Origin: Paramesorhizobium endophyticum
Lineage (GTDB): Bacteria > Pseudomonadota > Alphaproteobacteria > Rhizobiales > Rhizobiaceae
Assembly (NCBI RefSeq): GCF_014640615.1
Contig: NZ_BMHH01000001.1
Coordinates: 372,001-436,000 of the forward strand
Direction: 5' to 3'
DNA length: 64,000 nt
In this document: in pieces, positions 8,909 to 18,602 of the stretch
How the letters are laid out: every line of letters starts with the position of its first letter
How positions within the stretch are numbered: the first letter of the stretch is position 1
The notes under the pieces: generated by a model
The model's input: only the letters and a program-made list of their open reading frames with translations
The model's database searches: none
Told to the model about the DNA's origin: nothing
Translations under genes and position numbers: made by a program

Positions 8909-9532
8909 TTACCGATGCAGCAGCGTACTGTCCGCCGGGGCCGCATATTCGATGCCCAAAAGATGCTGCAGGACTACCGTAACCAGGATCGAGCCGATGA
9001 AGAGCGCGATGTAGAAGGGCAGCACGAAGGTGTGCGGCCTTTGCAGCGCCACCTGCGTCAGGCGGTAGGAAAAGACGATCGACAGCCCGAACAATATGAC
9101 CGAGAACAGCGCCAACACCTCCGGCGCGACGGGCAGGAAAAGCCGGACGAGCGTGATGGGGACGAACAGCCAGGCGATGAGCGCCGTGCCCCAGTTGGAG
9201 GCGATAACATAGGGCGCGAAGCGGCGCGAAATGCCGATGCGCCGGGCAAGGAGGCCGATCACCAGGATGGGCACCACCCAGGAGATCATATCCACCAGTG
9301 CGGTGCGCACCACGATGCTTAAACGCAGGCCCGCCTCGTCGTCGCCGCGCGCCAGATCCGCCGCATAGGCGACCCAGCCGGCGAAGAGCGGCGGCGCCGC
9401 CACCAGCATGGCGTAGAAGGATTGCCAGAACCCCTCCGCCGAAATATCGAGCAGCGTCAAGCCGTCCGGCCGCCCGCGCATCATGCGCCAGCTGCCGTAG
9501 AGATAGCGGTAGATATCGTCGAGCGTCGGCAT
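8909..9532 (-). CDS. Multi-spanning membrane protein of unknown function
   Basis: 207-residue integral membrane protein with about five predicted hydrophobic spans (around AMLVAAPPLFAGWVAYAA, MISWVVPILVIGLLA, ALIAWLFVPITLVRLFLPV, VLALFSVILFGLSIVFSYRL and FYIALFIGSILVTVVLQ). I do not recognise a named family; I recall proteins like it beside dapE in related genomes. The start MPTLDDIYRYLYG (ATG at 9532) avoids a repeat-containing upstream extension. Same strand as dapE and probably downstream of it in one transcript, interrupted by a large hairpin repeat. Confidence 0.75.
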   Translation of the reverse strand: MPTLDDIYRYLYGSWRMMRGRPDGLTLLDISAEGFWQSFYAMLVAAPPLFAGWVAYAADLARGDDEAGLRLSIVVRTALVDMISWVVPILVIGLLARRIGISRRFAPYVIASNWGTALIAWLFVPITLVRLFLPVAPEVLALFSVILFGLSIVFSYRLTQVALQRPHTFVLPFYIALFIGSILVTVVLQHLLGIEYAAPADSTLLHR

Positions 9533-9612
9533 GGAACCTCGCGCAGAAAACCGGCCGGAGCATAATCCTGAAAAGTTGATAGAGTTTTCGGGACTATGCT
9601 TAAACAATCGCC

Positions 9613-9720
9613 CCTAAAGCGCGTTGCGTTTAATCGCACCCATGCAACGCGCTTTAGGTATTTGTTTTTTAGCATGTCTTTGCCCAAAACCGGTTCCCAC
9701 TTTTGGGAGACATGCTTTAG
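9613..9720. repeat. Composite palindromic repeat, family E (copy E1)
   Basis: Two hairpins. CCTAAAGCGCGTTGC (9613-9627) pairs perfectly with GCAACGCGCTTTAGG (9644-9658), a 15-bp stem with a 16-nt loop. Then follows the ACCGGTTCCCACTTTTGGGA motif and CATGCTTTAG. The right end overlaps the dapE stop codon. Related partial copies with the ACCGGTTCCCACTTTTCCTG core lie at 29025-29075 and 63170-63215. Confidence 0.8.
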
Positions 9721-11006
9721 CGGCTGAAAAACCGCTCAAGGAAGTTCTGGTAGATTCTGGTGAGCATTTCCAAATCGGACAAGGCGGCGCGCTCATCGAC
9801 CATATGCATGGTCTTGCCGACGAGGCCGAACTCCACCACCGGGCAATAATCCTTGATGAAGCGCGCATCCGATGTTCCGCCTGATGTGGAAAGCTCGGGC
9901 CGCCTGCCGGTGACCGCCTCGACGGAGGCGCTGAGCGTATCGACCAGCTTCCCATCGCGCGTCAGGAAAACATGGCTGGGGCGTTCCCGCCAGGAAAGCT
10001 CATAGCGGATTGGCGTGTCGCGTCCGGGCCTCAGCTTGCTGCTTTTCGCCGCCCGGTCGAGACGGCTTTCAATCTCGGCCTTCAGCGTCTCGTCCGTCCA
10101 ATGGTCGTTGAAGCGGATGTTGAAGCTCGCCGTCGCCTTCGCCGGGATCACATTGGTCGCGGCATTGCCGACATCGATGCTGGTGACTTCGAGATTGCTC
10201 GGCTGGAAATCCTTCGTCCCCGCGTCCAGCACGGGGGCTAGCAGCGCATCGACCAGCGTGACGAGGCCGCGCACCGGATTGTCGGCGAGGTGCGGATAGG
10301 CGACATGGCCCTGCACGCCATGGACCGTAATCGTGCCGGAGACGGAGCCGCGCCGCCCGATCTTGATCATGTCGCCGAGCCCATTCGGATTGGTGGGCTC
10401 GCCGACGATGGCCGCGTCCCAGCGCTCGCCCTTCTTCGCCGCCCAGTCGAGCAGCTTCACCGTGCCGTTGATCGCCGGGCCTTCCTCGTCGCCAGTGATG
10501 AGGAAGGAGACGCTGCCCGGTAGTGGGAAGGTCCCTGCCCCGCCCTTAAGCTCCTTGTCGTCGCTGGCGGGGACCAAATTCTCTGCCCCGCCCTTAAGCT
10601 CCCTTCGGTCGCTGGCGGGGACCCCATGGGCCTCCACATAACGCGCGACGGCGGCGACGAAGCAGGCAATGCCGCCTTTCATGTCCACCGCGCCACGTCC
10701 GTAGATTTCGCCGTTCTCGATGACGGCGGAAAAGGGCGCATGCTTCCAGGCGCTCTCGTCGCCGGGCGGCACCACGTCGGTATGGCCGGCGAACATCAGA
10801 TGCGGGCCATTGCCCGAAAACTTTGCATAGAGGTTCTCGATGTCAGGCGTGCCGTCTTCCGAAAAGACCGGACGCTCGATGGAAAAGCCGAGCGGTTTCA
10901 GCATGTTCTCCAGCGCCGTCAGCGCCCCGCCCTCCGCAGGCGTGACGGAGGGGCAGCGGATCAGGAGGCTCAGATTCTCGACAGGATCGGTGGGGAGAAG
11001 GGTCAT
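9717..11006 (-). CDS. dapE: Succinyl-diaminopimelate desuccinylase with two in-frame repeats
   Basis: 429 residues, about 35 longer than usual. Hydrolyses N-succinyl-LL-diaminopimelate in lysine and peptidoglycan-precursor synthesis. M20 metallopeptidase motifs are complete: [39 protein letters not shown] and the C-terminal [20 protein letters not shown]. Residues 128-164 are an insertion between the helix ending RYVEAHG and the strand [12 protein letters not shown], encoded by two tandem copies of the repeat also found in fmt. The insert does not hit a catalytic residue. The ATG at 11006 is preferred; a second ATG three codons upstream is possible. dapD lies at 13.1-14.0 kb. Confidence 0.95.
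   Translation of the reverse strand: MTLLPTDPVENLSLLIRCPSVTPAEGGALTALENMLKPLGFSIERPVFSEDGTPDIENLYAKFSGNGPHLMFAGHTDVVPPGDESAWKHAPFSAVIENGEIYGRGAVDMKGGIACFVAAVARYVEAHGVPASDRRELKGGAENLVPASDDKELKGGAGTFPLPGSVSFLITGDEEGPAINGTVKLLDWAAKKGERWDAAIVGEPTNPNGLGDMIKIGRRGSVSGTITVHGVQGHVAYPHLADNPVRGLVTLVDALLAPVLDAGTKDFQPSNLEVTSIDVGNAATNVIPAKATASFNIRFNDHWTDETLKAEIESRLDRAAKSSKLRPGRDTPIRYELSWRERPSHVFLTRDGKLVDTLSASVEAVTGRRPELSTSGGTSDARFIKDYCPVVEFGLVGKTMHMVDERAALSDLEMLTRIYQNFLERFFSR
10532..10625 (-). repeat. Two tandem in-frame palindromic repeats inside dapE
   Basis: Two units with a 48-bp period (equivalent bases at 10535 and 10583), each with CCCCGCC/GGCGGGG arms and a CTTAAG centre. Read on the minus strand they encode [16 protein letters not shown] then [16 protein letters not shown]. 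Units differ at a few bases, suggesting duplication after insertion or two insertions. The same unit is at 7647-7694 in fmt. Confidence 0.88.
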
Positions 11007-11169
11007 GGGTTCCATCGGCTTCCGGGGGTTCGGATCCTCTATATAGAGGCTGACATATAAATTTAACTTGACCGCGCCGCCTCGGCTATCGTTAGTTAAC
11101 TGAATATTGATGAGAGCCCGGATTACGGGCCAGCCGCAACGTTTGAAAAAACGCAAAACGCTTGGCGCA

Positions 11170-11212
11170 AGATCTGGAAAAGTTACAGACTTTTCCGATA
11201 AGATCATGCCAG
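11170..11212. repeat. Small palindromic repeat, family D (copy D1)
   Basis: GGAAAAGT (11176-11183) pairs with ACTTTTCC (11189-11196) around a TACAG loop, flanked by AGATC and GATCATGCC. Other copies lie at 17853-17895, 38939-38996, 40869-40929, 41914-41952 and 63048-63092. It lies immediately upstream of the BTLCP gene's ribosome binding site. Confidence 0.75.
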
Positions 11213-11227
11213 CAAAGGGGAACGACG

Positions 11228-11812
11228 ATGCGCAAATATGCGGTCGCGGCATGTGTGGCGGGGTTTCTCGCCGGGGCTATGGGTGTGGCCAAGGCAGCCG
11301 AGCGGCTGTCCGAAGGGGGAGCGACGAGCATTCCCTACGGCCATCTCGACTATTGCAAGCGCAATCCGCGCGATTGCGGCGCGCACCGTATCATGCCGGC
11401 AGTGGCGCTGAACGGCGTGCGCTGGCGCAAGCTCGAGCGCGTCAACCAGTCGGTCAATGCCGCCATCCAGCCGAAATCGGACCAGGAGGTCTATGGCAAG
11501 CGCGATTACTGGACGATTCCCACCAACAGGATGGGCGATTGCGAGGACTATGTGCTCATGAAACGCGCAAGGCTGCTCGGCATGGGCTTCAGCGCATCGC
11601 AGCTCCTGATCACCATGGTGCGCAACCGGGGCGAGGCGCATGTCGTGCTGACGGTGCGCACCGACAGGGGCGATTTCGTGCTCGACAATCTGCGCAATGA
11701 GATCCTGCCGGTCGAGAAGACGGGCTATCAATATGTCAAGATGCAGGCGCCCAACCATTCGGGCCGCTGGATCGGCATATCGGGAAGCGCCATCGAAGTG
11801 GCCGCGAATTGA
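11228..11812 (+). CDS. Periplasmic transglutaminase-like cysteine protease (BTLCP)
   Basis: 194 residues with a Sec signal peptide ([20 protein letters not shown]). The mature domain matches the bacterial transglutaminase-like cysteine proteinase family (DUF920): the catalytic Cys is in [16 protein letters not shown] (about residue 106), the His in [14 protein letters not shown] and the Asp in [10 protein letters not shown]. Members are periplasmic and, where studied, of the LapG type, cleaving surface proteins in response to cyclic di-GMP; no LapD partner is seen here. The start ATG has AAAGGGGAA upstream; an earlier in-frame start would lie in repeat D1. Confidence 0.85.
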   Translation: MRKYAVAACVAGFLAGAMGVAKAAERLSEGGATSIPYGHLDYCKRNPRDCGAHRIMPAVALNGVRWRKLERVNQSVNAAIQPKSDQEVYGKRDYWTIPTNRMGDCEDYVLMKRARLLGMGFSASQLLITMVRNRGEAHVVLTVRTDRGDFVLDNLRNEILPVEKTGYQYVKMQAPNHSGRWIGISGSAIEVAAN

Positions 11813-12242
11813 GGACATTGGAGAGCGCTACCCTCCTCGCCATGCCCGTTTGGCCAGTGAGGGGGCTTCCAATAGAATCAATCGGACATGATTGTCATGC
11901 GGCTGTCATGAAAATCGGCCATGTAGCGCGGCGTCCGGGGTGCCAAAACAAGGCATCGTTTTCGATTATTGAACGCTGCATTAGAACAGACTGTTCAGAA
12001 CATCGGAACAATGAACCAATGCTCACGATCCCGTGATTGGGCAGTGACCTTGTAAGCCATTGATAATAAACATCAAGCTATTTGATTAGAATCCATAAGC
12101 CGGATTTCAAGCGCACAAACGCGTGAGTTCCGGCACATTTTCGTTACTGGCACTAAAGCGCATTGTCTCCCATCTGAACGTCATCGGAAGGGCACACTTC
12201 CTCCCAAACAGCCCTTCCGAAAAAGTTCTAGGAGAGATTATC
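11813..12242 (+). other. 430-bp intergenic region upstream of small secreted proteins
   Basis: AT-richer than its surroundings. No convincing gene. The only clear structure is a stem-loop at 12185-12219 (CGGAAGGGC / GCCCTTCCG, 9 bp) in the presumed 5' leader of the first small secreted-protein gene, with the AGGAG ribosome site about 10 bp beyond it. It could stabilise the mRNA or be regulatory. Confidence 0.55.
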
Positions 12243-12488
12243 ATGAAGAAGACCATTGCCCTTGCCACGGCTGCCCTCATTCTGAGCGCTGGCGCCGCCT
12301 TTGCTGAAAACCCCTCGGTTGGTACGCCGGACGATCTTTACGCAAATGACAGCACCCCCGTTGCCAGCCAGAAGGCCGAGCAGAAGGTGGACTACACTGC
12401 TCCGGCTTCGATCAAGACGGGCACCGTCAATGACACCAATCCGGCGGCCCATCGCTTCGGCGATGCCTCCCCGGCGAACCAGCAGTAA
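12243..12488 (+). CDS. Small secreted protein 1 (NPAA-RFGDASP family)
   Basis: 81 residues. Sec signal peptide MKKTIALATAALILSAGAA followed by FAENPSV (cleavage after AFA). The short mature chain of about 60 residues ends in NPAAHRFGDASPANQQ and contains VDYTAPASIKTGTV. It is the first of three tandem paralogues sharing signal sequence, the AENP mature start, an RVDYTATATVK-like centre and an NPAANRFGDASP tail. No cysteines, so probably a small soluble or disordered periplasmic protein. I do not recognise a function. Ribosome site AGGAGAG at 12229-12235. Confidence 0.8.
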   Translation: MKKTIALATAALILSAGAAFAENPSVGTPDDLYANDSTPVASQKAEQKVDYTAPASIKTGTVNDTNPAAHRFGDASPANQQ

Positions 12489-12568
12489 TCCAAGCCAACA
12501 GGGGAATAGTGAGATAGGAATTTCACCTTCTCACTATCCCACCCTCCCCCAAAATCAGGACTAGACCC

Positions 12569-12778
12569 ATGAACAAGATCGTTCTTGCAGCGACCGCGCT
12601 TGCCTTGAGCGCCGGTGTCGCCTTCGCTGAAAACCCCAATTTGGGCATCAATGAACCCGCGCCGTCCGCCCAGCAGAGCCGCGTCGATCGCACGGCCACG
12701 GCCACCATTAAGACTGTCGACGCTGGCAACCCGGCGGCTAACCGCTTCGGCGACGCCTCGCCCGCCGTTGGTCAATAA
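12569..12778 (+). CDS. Small secreted protein 2 (NPAANRFGDASP family)
   Basis: 69 residues, second of three paralogues. Signal peptide MNKIVLAATALALSAGVAFA, then AENPNLGINEPAPSAQQSRV, a TATATIKTVD centre and the tail NPAANRFGDASPAVGQ. The signal peptide is almost identical to that of the third copy, indicating recent duplication. 80 bp downstream of copy 1. Function unknown. Confidence 0.8.
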   Translation: MNKIVLAATALALSAGVAFAENPNLGINEPAPSAQQSRVDRTATATIKTVDAGNPAANRFGDASPAVGQ

Positions 12779-12822
12779 CAGGTATTTTCGCTAACTGAAT
12801 TTACTCACAGGAGTATCATATC

Positions 12823-13044
12823 ATGAACAAGATCATTCTCGCCGCTGCCGCCCTTTCCTTGAGCGCAGGCGTTGCCTTCGCTGAAAACCCGAATTTCGGC
12901 ATCAATGACCACGCGTCGTCCGCTCAGCAGACCCGCGTCGATTACACCGCGACGGCGACCGTCAAGGCTCCGAAGACCACGCTCGAAGCCACCAACCCGG
13001 CGGCGAACCGTTTCGGCGATGCTTCACCGGCAAACGGTGAATAA
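12823..13044 (+). CDS. Small secreted protein 3 (NPAANRFGDASP family)
   Basis: 73 residues, third paralogue. Signal peptide MNKIILAAAALSLSAGVAFA, then AENPNFGINDHASSAQQTRV, DYTATATVKAPKTT and the tail NPAANRFGDASPANGE. A ribosome site (CAGGAG) precedes the ATG. A strong terminator lies 55 bp after the stop codon, closing the cluster. Function unknown; the conserved tail is the best handle for a search. Confidence 0.8.
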   Translation: MNKIILAAAALSLSAGVAFAENPNFGINDHASSAQQTRVDYTATATVKAPKTTLEATNPAANRFGDASPANGE

Positions 13045-13099
13045 TGAATAGGACAGCAGGCACTCTGTTCTCCAGTACAATTGCCGAACTGTCCATAAA

Positions 13100-13128
13100 G
13101 CGGCGAAGCCGAAGCTTCGCCGCTTTTT
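13100..13128 (+). terminator. Rho-independent terminator after the secreted-protein cluster
   Basis: Perfect 10-bp stem GCGGCGAAGC / GCTTCGCCGC with a CGAA tetraloop followed by TTTTT. ATAAA on the left side gives a weaker T-run on the other strand, so it may also serve convergent dapD, whose stop is at 13141. Confidence 0.9.
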
Positions 13129-13140
13129 CATTGTGTTAAA

Positions 13141-13995
<855 letters not shown>

Positions 13996-14121
13996 TAGGG
14001 AACTCCTAACGGGCTATTGACGATCAAGCGGCTATCATTGGCCGGCGGACTTTGGATGACCTATAGCATCAGTACGAAAATCGAAAATGGTTTTAATGGA
14101 ATGGGAATGAAGAAGAAAAAG

Positions 14122-14961
14122 ATGAATCCGATGGAAAAGAACGGCTGGACGCCATTTCCCCATTCACGCGAGGACGTCAGGCACGCCAAAGCGGTGCCCC
14201 AGACGCCCCAGACCGAGGCGCCCTCCTACCGGCTCGCCTTCACCGATCAGGAATTCATGACCCGCCGGGAGCTGCGCCCCATAAGGCTGCAGCTTGAGCT
14301 GCTGAAGCCGGAAATGCTCCTTGAGGAACACGGCATCAAATCGACGGTGGTGTTCTTCGGCGGCGCCCGAATTCCCGAGCCGGGCGGCGAGGCATGGGCT
14401 GCAAAGAACGAGACGCAGAAGAAAAATCTGGAAGCCAACTCCCGCTATTACGAGGAGGCGCGGCGCTTCGCGAAACTCTGCTCGCAATATTCTGCGACGA
14501 CCGATTATCACGAGTTCGTCGTCGTCACTGGCGGCGGGCCGGGCGTAATGGAAGCGGGCAATCGCGGCGCGGCGGATGCCGGCGCGCCATCCATCGGCCT
14601 CAATGTGGTGCTGCCCCACGAGCAGGCGCCTAATCCCTACGTGACGCCGGATCTGTGCTTCAATTTCCACTATTTCGCCATCCGCAAGATGCACTTCCTG
14701 ATGCGCGCAAAAGCGGTCGTCGTGTTCCCCGGCGGCTTCGGCACGATGGACGAGCTTTTCGAGACGATGACGCTGATCCAGACCGGGCGCATGGAGCGCG
14801 TGCCGCTGCTGATGTTCGGCAAGGAATTCTGGACCCGCGCGATCAATATCGAGTATCTCGCGGAACAGGGCACCATCGCGCCTGCCGATGTCGATCTGAT
14901 CACCTTCGTCGACACGGCGGAGGAGGCGTGGGGGGAGATCAAGGGGTTTTATAAGCTTTAA
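14122..14961 (+). CDS. LOG-family protein (TIGR00730)
   Basis: About 279 residues. The Rossmann-like LOG fold shows GGARIPEPGG, VTGGGPGVMEAGNRGAADAG and the signature VVVFPGGFGTMDELFE. Members are often cytokinin-activating phosphoribohydrolases (releasing a base from a nucleoside monophosphate) or related AMP nucleosidases; several in alphaproteobacteria are unstudied. The N-terminal extension of about 75 residues before the fold is typical of this subgroup. The start is uncertain: ATG codons at 14101, 14107, 14122 and 14131 are in frame, and I favour MNPMEKNGW at 14122 after an AAGAAG-rich stretch. Confidence 0.83.
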   Translation: MNPMEKNGWTPFPHSREDVRHAKAVPQTPQTEAPSYRLAFTDQEFMTRRELRPIRLQLELLKPEMLLEEHGIKSTVVFFGGARIPEPGGEAWAAKNETQKKNLEANSRYYEEARRFAKLCSQYSATTDYHEFVVVTGGGPGVMEAGNRGAADAGAPSIGLNVVLPHEQAPNPYVTPDLCFNFHYFAIRKMHFLMRAKAVVVFPGGFGTMDELFETMTLIQTGRMERVPLLMFGKEFWTRAINIEYLAEQGTIAPADVDLITFVDTAEEAWGEIKGFYKL

Positions 14962-14983
14962 ACAGGGTACGTCGCGGGACAGT

Positions 14984-15141
14984 ACCCCCCTCTGTCCTGC
15001 CGGACATCTCCCCCACAAGGGGGGAGATTAGCTTTCATCTATGCCGGCTACTAATCGCAGCCGTTGCAGAATGCGAGCGGAGCCTCGTAGCATCCGATCT
15101 CCCCCCCTTGTGGGGGAGATGCCCGGCAGGGCAGAGGGGGT
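14984..15141. repeat. Palindromic intergenic repeat, family A (copy A2)
   Basis: Same layout as A1: CCCCCTCTGTCCTGCCGGAC and CTCCCCCACAAGGGGGGAGA on the left, inverse on the right (CCTTGTGGGGGAGATGCC, GGCAGGGCAGAGGGGG), with CTAATCGCAGCCGTTGCAGA in the middle. Sits between the convergent LOG and HAD genes. Confidence 0.88.
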
Positions 15142-15156
15142 TGCCTGGAGCCGACT

Positions 15157-15867
15157 TCAGCTTCTTTCTCCCACCAAAACGCCCCCCAAAAACCCCGCCA
15201 GATCATCCGTCACATAATCCACCGCGTCGGTAAATTCCGGGTCCTTCTCCCAGATTTCCGAGAAGGTCGGCTCGAAGTTTTTCGGCACGATCAGCACGGT
15301 CGTCATGCCGAGCGCCTTAGGCACGACGAGGTTGCGGGCGAGGTCTTCGAACATCACCGCGTTGCGGGTGTCGACACGGTAGAGGCCGACGAATTTGTCA
15401 TAGGTCTCGCGGGCGGGCTTCGGCATCAAATCCGCGGCGACGATGTCGAAGATATCGTCGAAATGGTCGAGTATGCCCAATTGCCGCGCAGAGCGTTCGG
15501 CGTGGCCTTTATTGCCATTGGTGAAGATGAATTTGCGCCCCGGCAGCCGCCGGATCGCCTCGCCCAGCGCCGGGTCGGGCGCGAGCCAGGAATAATCGAT
15601 GTCGTGGACCTTTTCGAGGAAATCGTCCGGGTCGATCTCGTAGCGGGTCATCAGCCCTTTCAGCGTCGTGCCATATTCCAGATAGAACTGCTTCTGGAGC
15701 GCCCTCGCCTCCTCGCGCGGAAGCTGGAGGAACTGGGCGACATAGCTCGTCATCTTCACATCAATCTGCGAAAACAGGTTCGAGGCGTGCGGATAGAGCG
15801 TGTTGTCGAGGTCGAAAACCCAGTCGGTGACATGGTCGAATGCTTGCGGCTGCGGCGTATTGGTCAT
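15157..15867 (-). CDS. HAD-superfamily pyrimidine 5'-nucleotidase
   Basis: 236 residues. HAD motif I is DWVFDLDNTLYPHAS (DxD plus the NTLY typical of the yeast SDT1/PHM8 pyrimidine nucleotidase group), motif II FIFTNGNKGHAE, and the Lys and acidic motifs lie in PKPARETYDKFV and AVMFEDLARNLVVPK. The enzyme probably dephosphorylates small nucleotides. The ATG at 15867 is preferred to a TTG two codons upstream. It lies between two intergenic repeats and a divergent transporter. Confidence 0.85.
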   Translation of the reverse strand: MTNTPQPQAFDHVTDWVFDLDNTLYPHASNLFSQIDVKMTSYVAQFLQLPREEARALQKQFYLEYGTTLKGLMTRYEIDPDDFLEKVHDIDYSWLAPDPALGEAIRRLPGRKFIFTNGNKGHAERSARQLGILDHFDDIFDIVAADLMPKPARETYDKFVGLYRVDTRNAVMFEDLARNLVVPKALGMTTVLIVPKNFEPTFSEIWEKDPEFTDAVDYVTDDLAGFLGGVLVGERS

Positions 15868-15971
15868 GGCCAATCTTATGACATGAAAAGTGAGATGGTG
15901 AACAGTGCGATAGTGAGGTAGAGGTATCGCTCACTCACTTCCGTTCACTTCCCGTCTCACTGCTCCTCATC

Positions 15972-16877
15972 ATGGAACTCTGGATACCCGTCACCATCGC
16001 GGCGGCCTTTCTGCAAAATCTGCGGTCGGCCTTGCAGAAGCATCTGCGCACGTCGCTCAGCACGACAGGCGCAAGCTTCGTGCGCTTCGGCTATGGGTTT
16101 CCCGTGGCGCTCGCCTATGTCCTGGCGCTCCATCATCTGGCGGGCTACGCCTTTCCATCGCTGAGCGCGACATTCGCGATCTGGTCGATCATCGGCGGGC
16201 TGGCGCAGATATTCGCCACCATCCTGCTTGTGTATCTCTTTTCCTTGCGCAATTTCGCTGTTGGAACCGCCTACTCTAAGACCGAACCGGTGCAGGCGGC
16301 GCTGTTCGGGCTGATCATCCTGGGCGAGAGGATCACGTCGGGCGCGGTGGCGGCGATTGCCGTCGGCATTGTCGGGGTGATGATGATTTCCGTGGCGCGG
16401 ATGCCGCTTACCTGGCGCAATCTCGGCGCGGCGCTGATGAGCCGCACCGCGCTCATCGGCATCGCCTCGGGCGCGATCTTCGGTATTTCCGCCGTCGCCT
16501 ATCGCACCGCCGCGCTGGCGCTGGATAGCCCGCATCCGATCATGCAGGCGGCGGTGACGCTCGCCTTCGTCACGGTATTCCAGACGGTGTTCATGCTCCT
16601 CTGGATGGCGGTTAAAGACGCCGCCGAGATCGTCCGCGTCATCCGCTCTTGGCGCTCATCCTCGCTGGTCGGGCTGGCGGGCGTGCTTGGCTCCGCGTGC
16701 TGGTTCACGGCCATGACGCTACAGCAGGTCGCCTATGTGCGCGGGCTGGGGCAGATCGAGCTGGTGTTCACCTTCATCGCGTCGGTGTTCGTCTTCCGCG
16801 AGCGCATCAACCGCATGGAGGTTGCGGGGTGCCTGCTGATCGTGGCGGGAATTCTGCTGCTGTTGACGTGGGGGTAA
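15972..16877 (+). CDS. EamA/DMT-superfamily membrane transporter
   Basis: 301 residues with ten predicted membrane spans in two repeated halves, as in the drug/metabolite transporter superfamily (EamA domains). The second half ends with the usual TFIASVFVFRERINRMEVAG followed by a last hydrophobic span. Substrate unknown. It converges on argB with 3 bp between stop codons, so the two transcripts must overlap. Confidence 0.85.
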   Translation: MELWIPVTIAAAFLQNLRSALQKHLRTSLSTTGASFVRFGYGFPVALAYVLALHHLAGYAFPSLSATFAIWSIIGGLAQIFATILLVYLFSLRNFAVGTAYSKTEPVQAALFGLIILGERITSGAVAAIAVGIVGVMMISVARMPLTWRNLGAALMSRTALIGIASGAIFGISAVAYRTAALALDSPHPIMQAAVTLAFVTVFQTVFMLLWMAVKDAAEIVRVIRSWRSSSLVGLAGVLGSACWFTAMTLQQVAYVRGLGQIELVFTFIASVFVFRERINRMEVAGCLLIVAGILLLLTWG

Positions 16878-16880
16878 CCC

Positions 16881-17774
16881 TCACGGAACAATCAGCGTAC
16901 CGGCCCCATGCTCAGTGAAAAGCTCCAGCAATACCGAATGCGGGGTCTTGCCATTCAAGATCACCACGCCCTCGACCCCGCGCCTGATCGCCTCGATGCA
17001 GGTTTCGACCTTGGGGATCATGCCGCCGGAAATCGTGCCGTCCCTAATCAGCGCTTGCGCGTCCGCGACGGAGAGTTCCTTGATCAGTTGCTTGTCCTTG
17101 TCGAGCACGCCCGGTACGTCGGTCAGGAACAGGAGGCGCGAAGCCTTGACCGCACCGGCAATCGCTCCGGCGAAAATATCGGCGTTGATATTGTAGGTGT
17201 GGCCGTCGCGGCCCGGCGCCACCGGGGCGATGACCGGGATCATCTCGGAGCGGGCCAGGAGGTCGAGCAGCGTGCGGTCCACCTCGACCGGCTCGCCGAC
17301 GAAGCCCAGATCGAGTACCTTCTCGATATTGGAATCGGGATCGACGACCGTTTTCTTGGCCTTCTGCGCGAAGACCATGTTGCCGTCCTTGCCGCACAGG
17401 CCAATGGCCCATTCGCCCTCGGCATTGATGAGCGCGACGATCTCCTTGTTGATGGAGCCGGCGAGCACCATCTCGACCACTTCCACCGTCTTCTCGTCGG
17501 TGACGCGCAGGCCGCCCTCGAAGCGGGATTCGATGCCGAGCTTGGCGAGCATCGCCGCGATCTGCGGGCCGCCGCCATGGACGACGATGGGGTTGATGCC
17601 GGACTGCTTCAGAAGCGCGATGTCTCGGGCAAAGGCCTTGCCAAGCTCTGGATTGCCCATGGCATGGCCGCCATATTTGACCACCACGGTCTTGTTCTCG
17701 TAGCGCTGCATGAAGGGCAGCGCGGCGGAAAGAAGCTGCGCCTGGATTGCCGCGTTTTCAGGAGAATGGGCCAT
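16881..17774 (-). CDS. argB: Acetylglutamate kinase
   Basis: 297 residues. Phosphorylates N-acetylglutamate, the second step of arginine synthesis. Visible family motifs: [12 protein letters not shown] (phosphate loop), [13 protein letters not shown] (substrate loop), [18 protein letters not shown] and [10 protein letters not shown]. Long alphaproteobacterial enzymes of this type usually have an N-terminal helix involved in hexamer formation and arginine feedback. Last gene of the rpmH-rnpA-yidC-engB-argB group, separated from engB by a repeat D copy. Confidence 0.96.
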   Translation of the reverse strand: MAHSPENAAIQAQLLSAALPFMQRYENKTVVVKYGGHAMGNPELGKAFARDIALLKQSGINPIVVHGGGPQIAAMLAKLGIESRFEGGLRVTDEKTVEVVEMVLAGSINKEIVALINAEGEWAIGLCGKDGNMVFAQKAKKTVVDPDSNIEKVLDLGFVGEPVEVDRTLLDLLARSEMIPVIAPVAPGRDGHTYNINADIFAGAIAGAVKASRLLFLTDVPGVLDKDKQLIKELSVADAQALIRDGTISGGMIPKVETCIEAIRRGVEGVVILNGKTPHSVLLELFTEHGAGTLIVP

Positions 17775-17852
17775 GATGGGCTCCGCAGGAGAGAGGGCGG
17801 GTAAATTGGCGGTCTCTTAGCGCATGTCGCGGCGAAGGGAAATATCCCCGCC

Positions 17853-17895
17853 GCATGATCTTACGCGAAAAGTCTGCAACTTTTCGAAATCATGC
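17853..17895. repeat. Small palindromic repeat, family D (copy D2)
   Basis: GCATGAT..ATCATGC outer arms with a CGAAAAGT / ACTTTTCG inner stem and CTGCA loop. It lies in the short gap between engB and argB and ends next to the engB stop codon at 17898. Confidence 0.85.
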
Positions 17896-17897
17896 TT

Positions 17898-18569
17898 TTA
17901 CTCTCGCGTGAGAAGGATGATCGCGGCCCGCAGTTCATCGAGACCGACGCCTTTTTCCGACGAGGTGGCGATGATGCCGGGGAAAGCGGCGGGACGCTTG
18001 GCGATGGCCTTGGCCGTTTCCTCCATCAGCCGCGGCACGCCGGCGGGCTTGATCTTGTCGATCTTGGTCAGCACGATCTGGTAGGAGACGGCGGCCTTGT
18101 CCAGGAGATCGAGCACTTCGGCGTCGTTCTTCTTGATGCCGTGGCGCGCGTCGATCAGCACATAGACGCGCTTGAGCGTCGTGCGGCCGCGGAGGTAGTC
18201 GAAGACAAGCTTCGTCCACGCATCGACCTGCGCCTTCGGCGCTTCCGCAAAGCCGTAGCCGGGCATATCGACCAGCGCCAGCGGCGGCAGGTCACTGCCT
18301 TCGCCCGAATAGCCGTCCGGGACGAAATAATTCAGTTCCTGCGTACGGCCCGGCGTGTTGGAGGTGCGGGCAAGGCCCTTCTGTCCAACCAGCGCATTGA
18401 TGAGCGACGACTTGCCGACATTGGAGCGCCCGGCAAATGCGATCTCGAGCGGCCCCTCCGGCGGCAGGAATTTCATCGCCGGCACGCCGCGGATGAATAT
18501 CCAGCCCTTGGCGAACAGCATCCGCCCCGCTTCGATGAGTTCGGCTTGTTGATTGTCGGGTTGGGTCAC
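17898..18569 (-). CDS. engB: Ribosome biogenesis GTPase EngB (YsxC/YihA)
   Basis: 223 residues. Circularly ordered GTPase motifs are present: G1 [17 protein letters not shown]3 [15 protein letters not shown]4 IVLTKIDKI. Needed for assembly of the large ribosomal subunit and usually essential. The start is taken as the GTG at 18569; no strong ribosome site is visible there, and a start a few codons on either side is possible. It follows yidC on the same strand, with repeat A3 (about 160 bp) inserted between them. Confidence 0.92.
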   Translation of the reverse strand: MTQPDNQQAELIEAGRMLFAKGWIFIRGVPAMKFLPPEGPLEIAFAGRSNVGKSSLINALVGQKGLARTSNTPGRTQELNYFVPDGYSGEGSDLPPLALVDMPGYGFAEAPKAQVDAWTKLVFDYLRGRTTLKRVYVLIDARHGIKKNDAEVLDLLDKAAVSYQIVLTKIDKIKPAGVPRLMEETAKAIAKRPAAFPGIIATSSEKGVGLDELRAAIILLTRE

Positions 18570-18602
18570 GGCCGGTTGAGTACTTTCTTGAATTGGCAGT
18601 GC

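Noticed and set aside
14984-15141. Possible CRISPR-like array from repeated GGGGGAGAT blocks
   Set aside because: There are only two inverted arms per site with no regular spacers and no cas genes; it is a palindromic intergenic repeat.
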